From Phallus indusiatus (taxonomy: Eukaryota > Basidiomycota > Agaricomycetes > Phallales > Phallaceae), in NCBI GenBank assembly GCA_027605045.1, contig JAQFWX010000021.1, positions 434,001-498,000 on the forward strand: a stretch of DNA of 64,000 nucleotides, in the 5' to 3' direction. Within the stretch, counting starts at the first letter, position 1. Every line of letters starts with the position of its first letter. The notes under the pieces are model-generated. The model was not told where the DNA came from, did not search any database, and worked only from the letters and a program-made list of their open reading frames with translations. Positions 48,559 to 60,725 of the stretch are shown in pieces. A program made the position numbers and the translations under genes.

Positions 48559-51079
48559 TCACATTCCTTCTGGAATAGTCACCTTATCTCTGCGAATCAG
48601 CAAGGCCGAAAAACTGGCCAAAGAGGTAGCGACAACCCCGATAATAAAAATACGATCAATAGCCCTAATATAAGCCAATTCCGCGAGATCTTTGATTTGT
48701 TCATTTGGAAGAGCAAAAATTGCTTCTATATCTTGAAGAATTAGCGCTTTTGTCGATGCGGGCAAGTCAGGAAGGAGGAGCCCAAGTTGATGTCTCAATT
48801 CACTAGACAACACCGCCCCGCTGATACTGATAAAAAATCATTTTCAAAAGAAGTGCATAGCAGTTACGGAAAATTGTCTGATAACTTACGCAAGTCCAAT
48901 GGCACTTCCGAGAAGCTGGGTAAATGTGATCAACGACGTTGCCTTCGGAATGAGTTCTTCCTCGCCAGCATACTCAGCCTGAGCAAGGAATATCTGTAGT
49001 CAATTAGTACAATGATGAGCTATACACGATTTTCTTTTTTTACAGTTGTTTGTATAGTCGCCCCTAAGCCAATTCCCACGAGGATTTGATATCCTGCGAG
49101 GTGTCCGAAACTTAAGCTGAGTGAGGTGGTGAAGAGGAGACCGAACCCAACTGCTGCAAAAAAGGGAGAGAAAAACAAAAAAGGCCAAGGATAACCTTTG
49201 GCCTGTACACTCATTACGTCGATATGCCTTTCTCCAAAGAAAATAAATCATCAAACGCACAGCAATTACTCCACCAGAAACAAGGGAAGCTGTCAACGCA
49301 AATGAGCTAGTATCATAACGGTTAGCCTCGGGCTGTTAGAATACTTACCAACAACCCCGGATCTGTATAATTTGCTCTCAACCAAGGAAGACGCATAGAC
49401 ACAGTTAACTTACACCATGAATGGCAAAATGTCAATTCCCGATCTCATGGCAGAATGTCCTCTTAGTTGGTACAACAGAGGCTACGGTAGCAGATTAAAA
49501 AATATTAGCCTACATGCGAATAGAAAAGGCACTCTGACATACCAGATAGTACTAGTTTGAGCGTATTATCGTCTGAATCTTTGCATCTCATTGAGTTTCA
49601 GTAAGACTTACGATCGCTGGGACAAACGCAAACTGTATGAAGAACTTTCGGATGACATTATCAGCTGAGTAGCACTTGGACGACGCGAGCTTGAAAAAAA
49701 TACACACACCGATTCTAAGCAGGCACCAACCATTGTTTTGCGTCGAAACATTTGCATAGGTAAAATCGCATCTGGGCCTCTTTTAGTTTCCCATAAAAAG
49801 AAGAATCCCAGAAAGAGGCATCCCAAGCAGAGTAGCACGATGACAGCCGCACTATTCCATGGCTTCGTATTGCCTCCCCATTGAAGAGCAATGAGGAGCA
49901 AGGCAACCGCGACAAGGCTGAATCCGGTTCCTAGCCAATCGAGATGAATCCACGCTTGTAGTTGTGATGTCTTTTTGGCTCGGACAACCGGTAGGTTGGG
50001 TATCACTATGCAACCAAGAATTACGCTAACGCCTCCTATCTGGGAATGATTTAGGTTTTCGTAACAAATTATCGTCGAAGGAGCATGAACGAACTGGGAG
50101 ATTGATATCTAAGAAGAATCACATATGAGAAGCTATGAATAGTATCAATATTAATAGCACTTACAGAAGCACCATCTAAGAAAACAAGTCCATCCGTAAG
50201 ATATTTGTGAATTATATTCTGGCTTACCTCCAGGTAACATGATCTATTATGAATGAGATTTGTTAGTAGCGCCCCAGTTTTTGAATTTCCGTCATTGAAT
50301 TACCGGCAAAAGACCCGCCGATTAATGGACCAACAACAGTGCAAACAGCATAAACGGCTCCAACGAGTCCCACAAAGATAGGTCTCTGCTTTAACGTTGT
50401 AATCTAGACACAATGGCACGGATCGTTAGTCCATTGAAGCTTGTTGTCATTTCATGGGCCATACCCTAGCCAGGATGGACAGCATGGAAATCCAAATACC
50501 TGCGGCTCCGAGTCCAGCTACGGCGCGGCCAAAAATAAGAAAGTCAACGGATGGCGCGATAGCGCAAAAAAGACTTCCGAGTTCAAATATAGATGAAGAG
50601 ATCAGGAAAACGATTTTTATGGGGGAAATCGTCAAAACCCCTCCAAAGAAGAGTAAGAAGGCGGCCTGGTTTTATTTTGAGATTGAATACAATGAAAATA
50701 TGAATGATAATTTTACTTGAGGCAAAAAGTAGCCACTAGCGACCCAAGTCAAGTCAGACACTGCTTTAAAGTCTGATACGATTATCGGCAATGCAGTGGA
50801 AAGTATTGTCTGGTCGAGTGCAACAAGAGTAAAAGCCATAACAAAAGCTCTATACAACACGTATTTATTTGGGTTTCTCAACACCGAGGTACAAAAGACG
50901 CACGTAAAAACTAGAGCGAGCCTGAGACCATTCAACAAATGCTGCCCATTATCAGGTGTACCCTTAGCAAATTCATTACTTCGGTCTGTTCCTTTTTGCG
51001 ACTGCTGCTGCTGTTCGTTTGGACTGTGGTTTTCGTATGATAAAGGGTTAGTTTCGAGTTCAAGGTCGGATGATGACAT
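48559..51079 (-). CDS. MFS drug/H+ antiporter-type transporter (DHA family)
   Basis: Integral membrane exporter of the major facilitator superfamily, most like the 14-helix DHA2 group. The N-terminus (MSSSDLELETN) is hydrophilic and Gln-rich. Helix 1 gives ALDQTILSTALPIIVSDF, the motif D1 region of drug antiporters, then LTWVASGYFL. GRAVAGLGAAGIWISMLSIL carries motif B and LVGAVYAVCTVVGPLIGGSF carries the antiporter motif C. The next exons have HLDWLGTGFSLVAVALLLIA and LQWGG, typical of DHA2. The C-terminal exon ends SFSALLIRRDKVTIPEGM. About ten introns. It lies next to a P450 gene transcribed in the opposite direction, so it may export a product of that neighbourhood. This is inferred from position only. 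Confidence 0.83.
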
Positions 51080-51685
51080 GGGAAGGAGATCGAGGGTGTA
51101 CGACCAATCGGTCCAGCTTCAGTTGCAGTCCCACGAAGAACTTATTCTGTTTCTCTCCTATATCATGGTCACATAGTCTCAATTGTGGAACGATGTCAAG
51201 TGCAGGCGTCCTGTCACAACCGGAGCTCCTGTCGCCACGTCTCGGTGATTTGGAAAATGGTGACAACGTGATAGTTAAAGAAGTTCAGCCCAGAATGGGG
51301 CGCTCCAAACATACATGTTCTCCCAGGCTTGCTGGGCCAATCTCAAGCTACAAAATGAGATTGCATGGCGGGACAAGCTCAGTTGAGGGATGCGGAAAAG
51401 AAGCCCCTGGTTTCGGGGCGTCTTCTCATCGGACCGCGCCAAAAATAAAAGATTTTATGACAAGGATCGTTGATGGGTGTGATATCAGTAGAGATGTTAA
51501 TTCGATGTGAGTAGACAAGGTTTAAGAAACTCACCATAGGAAATGATACGATACGCATTTTTGCCTTTGAAACTCCGATTGGGCACTGGAGATTTAACAC
51601 ATGCCCTGGTTTGAGGCTTGCAGCCTGTTTAGGGCAGGAAAACGTCTGTCTTCTATTTTGCGCGTCTCAGTACTCGTTGTGTGCA
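51080..51685. other. Divergent intergenic region
   Basis: Upstream regions of the MFS gene (-) and the first P450 gene (+). A 146-codon open frame at 51070-51510 has no known motif and is treated as chance. Confidence 0.4.
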
Positions 51686-53864
51686 ATGTTTCTCAAGTTG
51701 TTGACATCGAGTACATGTGCATTCACTGCACTTTGTGTCTACTGGTATTGGCAAGGTGTCAAGGTTCGTTTGGGTGTGCCGGATACCATAACTTGGATCG
51801 CTTATCTACAGCCTTCCCCATAGAAGGTAAATTACATTCCGGGGCATCGTTTAGCTTTCTCTCCAACAACTCTTGTGGGTGCCCTTCTTCCCACTACTTG
51901 GTGGAATTTGGGATATAGTTGGCCATGGATCTACAGGGAATCCTGTAAGCCGCTTCCACAGTTGTATTAGAGCTCCCGGTAGTGACACGCTCTCATCTCA
52001 GCTTTTTTCAACTTCTCTTATGATATAATGTCAATTGTTCCTGTTCTTATCGGAACTCCAACTTTGTATTCTTGTTCGGTCGATGTCTTGAAACAGCTCT
52101 TGGGGAACGAAAACAAGTTACATCTCGTAAAACCGCTGGACATTACTCTGCACAGGTGATGTTGAAGGTTCAGTATGGAAATGTTTAAATTGCCAACATG
52201 CATTTCATTCCGTACAACAGACTTTGGGGCGAAAGTCTTGCAGCATCTAGTGGCGAGATATGGCGGCGGCACAGAAGAGCAGTTGCTCCAGCCTTTCATT
52301 CAAAAATGTAAGCCTTCATGTGCATATCAATATTTAGCTTATAAATCATACGACCTTTAGCTTCGAGACGGAGGGTCAAGAAGCCATAAATGTATTCCGT
52401 GAGATGGTTGCGGCAGAAAAATGGAATGAAACCGATGAAGTCGTAATTCCCTCCATCAAAGATACAATTTTCAAGGTACAGCGTTTTCTGTTCTTTTATC
52501 TTTTTTTCAAGCAAATCTATTCTTACGATGATTGATTTAGTTCACACTATTAATGATCGGCCGCTGTGGTTTCGGGGTGCCTATGGCATGGTACGACGAA
52601 AATAATCAACAAGATCAACAGTCTTTTGAATATTGTGCCCGCGTCGCTGCCAACACCTTGATGTTTCGCGTCGTACTGCCCCCATGGGCCTTCAAACTCC
52701 CTATAAAACGGTATGTTCACATCTTGCCCTAGACGCCGTCATTTTTCATGTTCATAGACTCCGAGATATCGATCGCGCATGGTCCCATTTCACAAATTAT
52801 ACGAAAGAATATATCCGTGATACCCGCTTAGCGGTGAACTCACAAAAAGATAGTGACGGGTCTGGGTACATCATAAGACGTCTTATTGAAGCTTCCCGTG
52901 AAGACGCTGGAAAATATACCTTGACAGAAGATGAAGTTGTAAGTCTGTACTTTTACGTTTAAACCGCGTTAGAAAATTATGCTTTACAGCTAGCGGATAT
53001 GTTTACCATGATGTTTGCTGGGCATGGTATGTACTGACACCATTTTCTGTTCTTGTAGTAATAATTTATCAAGAAACGACTGCAAGCGTTTTATCTGCAA
53101 CACTCGGATATTTATCAATTTATCAAGAAGAACAAGATAAAGCATATCGAGAGGTCATGGACCATATCTCTCGGACAGGGAGTGTGGTAAGATTTTTTTT
53201 TTGTTATGCACTGCCAAGCTAAAACAGCTCCTTTTCAGGGTGATCGTGGAGACTCTGAGCTATTCCCTCACCTATCTGCGTGCTTCACGGAGGCTGGAAG
53301 ATTATTTCGTACGAAAATATTCTTCAAAAGTTGTGCGGATTTTTTGCTGAATGAAGCTACGCAGCGGCTGCTTTGATATTAGCGCGTACTTTCCCAGAGG
53401 ATACACCTGTAAAAGTGAAGCGCCCAGTCGAAGAGACGGTAATACTTCCAAAAGGTTCTCGAATAATCTTTGACTTGGTGGGGATCTGTAAGTACAATCT
53501 AGTTCGCTATTTTAAAAAATAATGTTGATCATCTTGGTTTCCATTATTAGTTCGCAATCCAAATGTATATAAGGATCCATCGCGTTTTATTCCTTCTAGA
53601 TGGTATGGCGTACCGGAAGCCGATATTCCCATGTTCGGTACAGGACCTCGAGCTTGCGTAGGCCGAAAATTTGCCTACACAGAAGTCATGCTCTTTCTGG
53701 CGTACTTGTTGAAGGATTGGAAACTAGACCCCGTTTTACATGAGGGAGAAACAAGACTTGAATATGAATCTCGCATCATGGGTATGGCTGGTCGAGAAGG
53801 GACCGCCTTTTCTGTAGGACCGGTTCCATTGAAATTAATTCGGCGTAAGGGAGGTCAAGAATAG
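51686..53864 (+). CDS. Cytochrome P450 monooxygenase (first)
   Basis: Microsomal heme-thiolate monooxygenase. The ATG at 51686 gives a membrane anchor, MFLKLLTSSTCAFTALCVYW. After an intron comes SPTTLVGALLPTTWWNLGY, then SIVPVLIGTPTLYSCSVDV and LWGESLAASSGEIWRRHRRA, the N-terminal helices B' to C with the heme-contacting WRRHR. The I-helix AGHETTA is split by an intron at 53023-53077. The K-helix ExxR motif is in FTEAGRLFP, also split by an intron after RLF. The PERF-like region reads DPSRFIPSRW and the heme loop FGTGPRACVGR (53634-53666) has the thiolate Cys. The stop at 53864 follows RRKGGQE. About nine introns. The substrate is unknown. All catalytic motifs appear intact once spliced. Confidence 0.84.
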
Positions 53865-54875
53865 CCTGCTGCGAGTTTCACTTCTGATAAGGTGGCGTAA
53901 TTTGGGCTTTAGAGATGGCGTAAGTTGAAGCCGCGGACATGATTGATCTTTTAGAATCAAGCCAATTAACGTAATGTTTTTTCTGTCTATACTGCAAATG
54001 GAGTTAATGAACTGTGTCAGTGGCGTTGTCGGAATATATATATGCACCGAGATGTCGACTCAACACCGATTTGAGATGGCACATAAGTAGCCACGAATGT
54101 GACTGGCTCGCGGCTTGTACGAACAGACGCCAGTATCCTCTTCGAACCGTATTGGGCGGCCTCAAGGTTTCAAGGTTACAACATTTAATGTTCAAAACTC
54201 CCATACTAAGCATTTTGTGAGTTGCTTCGGGATTAAAGCTCATCTTTAATCAAAATGATATTGGCACACTTTCTCCTAGAAGCAGTATGTACTAAACGTT
54301 TCAAGGTAACACGGCTGATGGGCGTGCCATATGGTATTGAGGCGATTTTAGGTTAACCACTAAGTACTCTTTCCAAGAGTCACTGTCTCCGAAACACGGG
54401 ACCATGATTTTAATTACTTCTCAGATCACGCAAATATCCATAGGCCAGACGATCTCGGAATTATTAGTGACGGTTTAATTCAAAGTAAAAGAGTCAGCAG
54501 TAAACCTTAACCTAATTGTGCTATGGTCGGCTCGGTATATTGGGAGATAAAAATTCGGGTAGACGTTTATTCCCCAAAGGAACAAATGATCTTGAAATAA
54601 ACATGTGACGGATAGCCTGTTAAATCCATCATGCATCATTGATTATCAATTATCCATGAAAGTGTCACCGGCTCCAGTCAATTAGCTACTCCGATCCTTG
54701 GTAAAATATTCCGAAACACTGCTCAATACTAGAACACTAGTACTCAGTACTCAGTTGTAGTATTCCACGGCGAATCAATACCTCTGCAGAGCTCACAACT
54801 CATAAATCGCCTGGCCTTTTCAGGCTGCGTACGTAGATAAGGAGCTTTGAGGATCGCAGTTTTCTGTACATAGTG
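53865..54875. other. Intergenic region
   Basis: Between two plus-strand genes. Only short overlapping open frames near 54004-54243 on both strands. No recognised motif. Confidence 0.4.
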
Positions 54876-56894
54876 ATGCCAGCGGCAAATCCTCTTCAAC
54901 CAGTATTCCAAGCACTTTGGGGGCTTCAGGCCTCAAACTATGCGTCTGGTACGAAACTAAAGCATTGCGCGAATCTTAGACTCAATTTTTTAAAATCTCT
55001 AGTTGCAGCTACTACAATTCTGGTCTATGATATATTGCTCAATCTGGGACGAGAGGTGAATGTTGATATCAAAGCTTTTTATGAACGCTAGTACTCAAGT
55101 GTTTCCATTCCAGATTCATTTCATTTGGAGGTAAATGTTTCTATAATTGCAAGCTTAGATCGAGGAGATCAACTAATAACTATGCACTCCCGCACACAGC
55201 TCTGTACGTTCCATTCCGAAGTATCTTTATATATTCGTTCGCTACTACGGGCTTGCTCATATCCTGTAAGTTTCTTCCCAAGAAATATTTCACTCGTTAG
55301 CTGAGGACGGTGTTATATATAGCATTGATACTCTGGGTAAGTCCTAATAGTTCGATAGCTGTGTATTTCAAAAGCCACTAGTTATTTACGAACGTTGTTT
55401 TGTTAGTTACGAGCCGGATAAATCCTTCACGTCCAGTGAGTAATTGATTCTGTTATGACAATGCTCAACCTGACAAGATGATGTTAGGCGTAAGTATCCC
55501 ATGATCTCCAATTTGGTTTACATGAAGCCAACGTTTACCGGGATTCTAGTTGTGTCTTCTATTTCTGGTGGCTTTCTCTGTGAGTCTTATTCTGGCTTTC
55601 TTGGTGATTTTTTTCACAAATAAACTCGTGTCCCTTGAAAGGGGTGGCGCAATCACATTTACAACCGTTGTCAATTGTATCCTGATGATGCGGGTTTATG
55701 CACTATTCGATCGTCGAATGAAAGGTATGTCCATTACCTCATTCCTCAGGCTTCGCTCTGACACTTACTTTCGGGCAAGTCCTTTATTTTCTCCTGGTTC
55801 TGTTTGTTGGTGAGAAAAACACTTTAATATCATTTCTCGACGCTGGCCATCAATTCTGACATGCGTTTAATATAATATGCAGCTGAGTTTGCCGTATGTA
55901 CTCCCAAGAAAGACGGTGGCGCACTGCTTATTCAGACCTCTTTCCTTTGCAGGCTGAGATGTACATCTCCGTTAGGACAGCCATTCAGGATACTCGGGGA
56001 ATTACACCACCCCCCTTGGGGCTCCCCTTCCCTGGCTGCGTAATCAGCACAGGTCCAACTGGAGCGGTGTCGTTGGCTGCTTGGTACGAGCTTCACTTTC
56101 AAATTTCGCTCGATTAATTATTTAGTGGTCTTTCAGGATACCCTGCTTGATAGTCGCAGGTATGTGATAAGCTCGAAATCAAGTTAGTGGTCTTCCGAAG
56201 ACCTGACTTTCAATGACTCCTTAGTTGTGTTTTTCGTGTTGACGGCTTACAAATTTTATGATCTCTCGGTGGTACCAGCTGGTTATTCATGGAAGTCTGT
56301 CTATACACCTGCGCTTTCCCCTTTACTCTTGGCATTTGTTCGGGATGGTACTATGTTTTTCCTGGCGTACGAGCCCAGTTCTTCCGCTGCCTTATACTCT
56401 GAGCATTACACTAACAAACCTTTTTCCAGTATTGCAGGTAAGATTACTCGTCATGTATTATTTGAAGCGTTTTTCCAAAGCTACATCCCAGTTGTCCTGA
56501 CCATGAGTATCATTCTGGTTCTCACATTGACTGAAAGCATGAAAGGGATTTTCATTCCGTAATCATCCATATTTTTCATTACTTTGCCTTTTCTCACGAA
56601 GTTTCACAGATGGCTGTTGGGAACTTATTCGTTCGCGGTTTGTACCTCATCTCGCTCTCTGAACAGAATTGACTGCCACAGTCTGATGCATCATTTCAAC
56701 AGGGCTCCAGATTGATTTTGAAACTCAGAGAGGCGAGTACAATCAAGAACACCACAGAAAGTGAAACAACTTGGGCACACACGTTGAGCTTTAGAGATAC
56801 TGTTAGAGTCGAATTACCATCGGAAAGCTCGACTTTATTGGACAGTGGGTTTAAGGCCCATAATGACTATGAATTGACAGATGTGAATGTTTAA
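54876..56894 (+). CDS. DUF6533-type multi-pass membrane protein
   Basis: Predicted seven-helix membrane protein of a family expanded in mushroom-forming fungi and defined by DUF6533. Function is unknown. The ATG at 54876 starts MPAANPLQPVFQALWGLQAS. After an intron VAATTILVYDILLNLGRE continues across a short intron into a FIW element, then IPKYLYIFVRYYGLLIS, the DUF6533 signature. Hydrophobic segments follow, with FTTVVNCILMMRVYALFDRR typical of the helix after the domain, and VFFVLTAYKFYDLSVVPAGY later. The last exon (about 56705-56894) encodes LILKLREASTIKNTTESETT and a hydrophilic cytosolic tail ending ELTDVNV. About ten small introns make internal exon borders uncertain. It lies between two P450 genes on the same strand. 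Confidence 0.72.
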
Positions 56895-58623
56895 ATGTTA
56901 ACGTTTACAATAACGTGCACGTTGTTGTGTAAATTATGATATGTGTGCTTGCGCGTGCAACTTTAGTTAAGGTCATGTGTATTGACTCGGAGGACTCGCG
57001 GAGGTTCCCTGCACCAAGCAGGGATCACCCCACCCACATTTTAGGGGGTGCTTATTGAATATTGAGTGCTTAAGTCTGTTTTGTCGCTATTCGCGTATTC
57101 AATACAAGGCTTACGATCTGAGTAAATATGTTTATAGATTGTTTTCTCCATGTCCATACTATCTCCCTCCCCCCCGTGCAGGGAATAGCCGCTCAAAGCG
57201 GCACTAGTTTTACTAAGGTGAATATATTATGTAATTCTGAGCTTGTTCTGAGCAACCTTTCAACTCTCAATGAAGTTCCCCAGATAAAATATGTTTTCTC
57301 AGCATCTTGAATTTTTGCGCTGACAGACTGTCGGAAAAATCGAAAATAAATCAAACCGGTGATCAAGGTTTTCATATTCGACTTTGTTCAGCGCGCTTGA
57401 AATTAACTTTGATTTTTCCGACCGGACATAGCCCTGAGAACCAGAAAACCAGAAATTAACATAATTAGAAACACTTTTGAAAAACTAATAAAGATTATCA
57501 CCGTGGGTTCAAGACTAAAGAAATATTTACTGATTTCGTCGGCACTGCATCTCTAATATTACCGGGAGTTTCATTTTTCCCTTTTCTTCGAATCGCTGTT
57601 AGGGGAGATGATTTACCAATTAATGAATCAATCTGGCTGAAAATTCCCTCGATTTGTTTCTATCGCAATTATATATGCTGGTAAAATGCTCGGTCACGAT
57701 CAAACAATTAATATACACTAAAACTCCTTTTTCAGCTCCCGATTTCAACCGGCCTGTATTCTTCTGTCCTAGCTTTGAATACTCTTGCTGTTGTGGGATA
57801 ACCATTCTTTTTTTGGAATATTTGAAAGCCCCATTATTGAACACCCGTTGATACGAAGATGCGAAGGAAGTGACACACTCACTGGAGGAAGCGACTGTCA
57901 GTTGATTCTTACGTACGTGAGTTCTGGGATTCTTCATACAATGTGCTTGTCAGTAAGGAGGAGTGGCACGTCTGAAAAATCATAGTAACGCGGAAAAGTT
58001 ATCAGCATCTTGTTCCTGAGATCCAGCGACTACTAATCTCGATCGAAAAGGCGCCTTTGATAATACTCGACCCCAGCGATCGTTGAGAGGACCTTGTGAG
58101 AATTTGATAGTTTTTGGAAATATATCTCTACATTCTATTGGCGATCCAAACTTAGCTTTGATCGTGTCATGATTTTGCACGAGACGGTTGTTTTCATTTG
58201 GTTTGTTGGCTTTGGGATAGTAAGATGCCAGGGTATTAGATTATAAGATGTATATAGGGTAGAAATAGACGTAATAGATCGTAAATTTGACGTTAACACG
58301 ATACAACACGGCACACACGATACAGCGCGACACAGCACAAAATGGGTGGAGGACAAAAGCTCGATTTATTATGTAATATATATTGTACTTAATATAGCCC
58401 GAACTAATAAAATCCAACACAGGGGTTTTTGGCCCAATGTAGGCCGATTGGCCAAATTCCTCTCGACGTGGCATAACGGAAAGATATGTTGTCGCATCCA
58501 AAAAAATATTCAAATACTGAAAGTCCGAGTGTTTGACACCTGCTATAACAAAACTTTCTTGAATCTGAGACTCCAAAGTCAAAGACTCAATTGCAGGCCA
58601 TTCCCATTGTTTCGAATCTCACC
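56895..58623. other. Intergenic region
   Basis: Contains a perfect 6-bp stem hairpin at 57007-57023 (CCCTGC/GCAGGG) about 110 bp after the DUF6533 stop, and a CA/GA-rich tract near 58295-58340. Open frames on both strands here have no known motif. Confidence 0.4.
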
Positions 58624-60345
58624 ATGCTAGAGTCTCCTAAAACTCGGTGGCTGATTTTGGCCGCGACGCTATTAGCACTGGGCTCTGAAGCGCTCATCGC
58701 ATTTCTTCCTCAGTCGTCTGGGCTTTTGGGTCAAGACCTCTATTTTTTCCTCTTATCATGTCTCTTCATCGTGGTAGCTTATATGGCATACCGCTCAAAT
58801 AATAAACAGAGGCATACCACTAGCTTCTCCGGTACCGTTCCTGTCGTACCAACTTGGATACCTTGGTTAGGACATGCACTGAGTTACCATTATGATGGTA
58901 TACAATTTATACGAAACTGCAGGTACGAGAAATGCACGTACCGAGGAAATTTATGACCTATATATTAGCGGCTTCATTATGATCCACATTTTAATAGTGA
59001 TCGATATGGTCCGGTATTCAAGTTCCTGGCCGCGGGAAGACAAATAGTAGCCATTTCTCACCCCAATGCAATTCACGAATTTCTTCAGGATAGAAATCAC
59101 TCTTTCGCAATAGTGGAGTTCCAGTTCCTACATCGGCTTGGGGGAATCAAAAATCTCAAACGTCTGGCCGTTATCTATCCCTTGGGACCTGATAAAGCAT
59201 TGTTGTCCCTGCGTTCGCCGCTGGCCCCCAGAAATTTGGGCGTTATAACCAACACCTATAATGCTAAAATTTTTCAGCTTCTAGAATCCCTTATGCTCCC
59301 ATCTCAATCCCGTATTACAGTTTTCATCAAGGATCTCGTCGATCGGAACCTCTTCAACTGCGCGGTTCTTGCCCTCATGGGCGAGAACTTTGCAAGGGTC
59401 TGGAAATTCGAAGATTACGAAACCTTCGATCAAGGGGTCCGTGATGTCCTGGGCGGCATATATCTGCCTTATGGGAAGGGGTGGGAGGCGCATACCGCCC
59501 GAGAACGTCAGGTGGATGTGATGTTGAAGTTTTTAAAAAAACACTTCCACGAAGGCCATATCGAAGGTGCAGAAGACTCTCCCATGTCACTTGTCCTCAG
59601 AATTATGTATGAAAGTGGGGCGAATGACGAAGAGGTTAGCCGGATACAAACGGCATTCATGTGGGGAGCAGTGACAAACATCCTTCTAGTCTGCAAGTGG
59701 GTTTTCTATTACCTACTCGCCGACCCGAATACTTTGCAGAAGGTCCAAAATGAAGTTCGGGGATACATTTCGGAAAGATTTGAAAATGATTCAACCCTAC
59801 TTTTACACTCGCACCCTCAGAGCTTTGGAAGCCAGGACACATTCCCACTCCTGAATTCGGTTATACGGGAAACACTTCGCGTAACTGCATTACCAACCTC
59901 TGGAAGGGTGGCCACTCGCGATGTGGATATCCGCGTTGACGAATCCACAGTAATCCCAATCAAAAAAGGGGAAATTGTGCTGGCAAACGTACTTTCGATG
60001 CATCAATCAACGGATAACTTCCAGGAGTCTGACAAGTTCAGGGCTGATCGGTTTGTAGATGACAGGAACCGGAAAGTCTTAGTTCCTTTCGGAGCCGGTT
60101 CCCACAAAGTATAGTGGTTACACAACGCAGATTATTAATCGCTGATTATATTGTTTATCCAGTGTCCCGGAGAGCATTACGGGCTCCATACAATACGGAT
60201 GTTCTTCGCTATCCTTCTTCACCTCTATGACGTTTCCCCGGGATGCGATACTTCCATCCCTAAAATTGATCCAACTAACTTCCTGTCTGTAATCAGAACC
60301 GAAGAGGATAGAGAGATAATTTTGGAGCGAAGGGCATTAGCGTAA
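58624..60345 (+). CDS. Cytochrome P450, CYP7/CYP8-like class (second)
   Basis: A second P450, unrelated in detail to the one at 51686. The ATG at 58624 gives MLESPKTRW and two hydrophobic segments. After a short intron the text reads SDRYGPVFKFLAAGRQIVA and ISHPNAIHEFL. Most of the protein is one long exon (about 58990-60110). The region corresponding to the I-helix reads FMWGAVTNILLVCKW and lacks the usual acid-Thr pair, as in the sterol 7-alpha-hydroxylase/prostacyclin-synthase-like group. ExxR is in VIRETLRVTALP. The heme loop FGAGSHKCPGEHYG is split by an intron (60111-60162) just before the thiolate Cys. About 530 residues, ending ILERRALA. The missing I-helix proton relay suggests isomerase or peroxide-type chemistry is possible, but this is inference. 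Confidence 0.82.
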
Positions 60346-60725
60346 TGTGTGGTCATATTCAAGGACAACTGTATCTTTGTAGACGATGACGAAGCTTGTA
60401 GTGAATTAATTACGCGCACGTTGACTCGATAATTATATCTTTATCTAGAACCCAACGAACTGCAGCTTCCGCAAGAAAGAAAAAGTGGGAGTAGATCTAA
60501 TTTTGGTTAAATTGGCAATGTCGCTTCCCGAGGCCTCATCACCGCTACCTTGATACCACGTCACCATCTGGATTGATGGTTCTTATATTTTATGCGAGTT
60601 TATGCTTGTAAAATATGTTCTAAATTGGGACAACAAGAGATGTACATGGGTTGAGCCAGTCAATCGGTCTAAGGCTGCGGACTCGATGGAACGAGTTGAG
60701 TTGGTCTTGAAGCACCTTATAGGGC
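60346..60725. other. Convergent intergenic region
   Basis: Between the stops of the second P450 (+) and the ADP-ribosyltransferase gene (-). Nothing recognised. Confidence 0.45.

Noticed and set aside
51070..51510. 146-codon plus-strand frame upstream of the first P450
   Set aside because: No motif, and it overlaps the start of the MFS gene on the other strand.
53301..53380. Apparent in-frame stop after the K-helix of the first P450, suggesting a pseudogene
   Set aside because: An intron (GTACGA...ACGCAG) removes the stop and restores RLFPAALILART in frame.
57007..57023. Hairpin as a bacterial-style terminator
   Set aside because: Stem of only six pairs without a following T-run, and the context is a eukaryotic Pol II gene.
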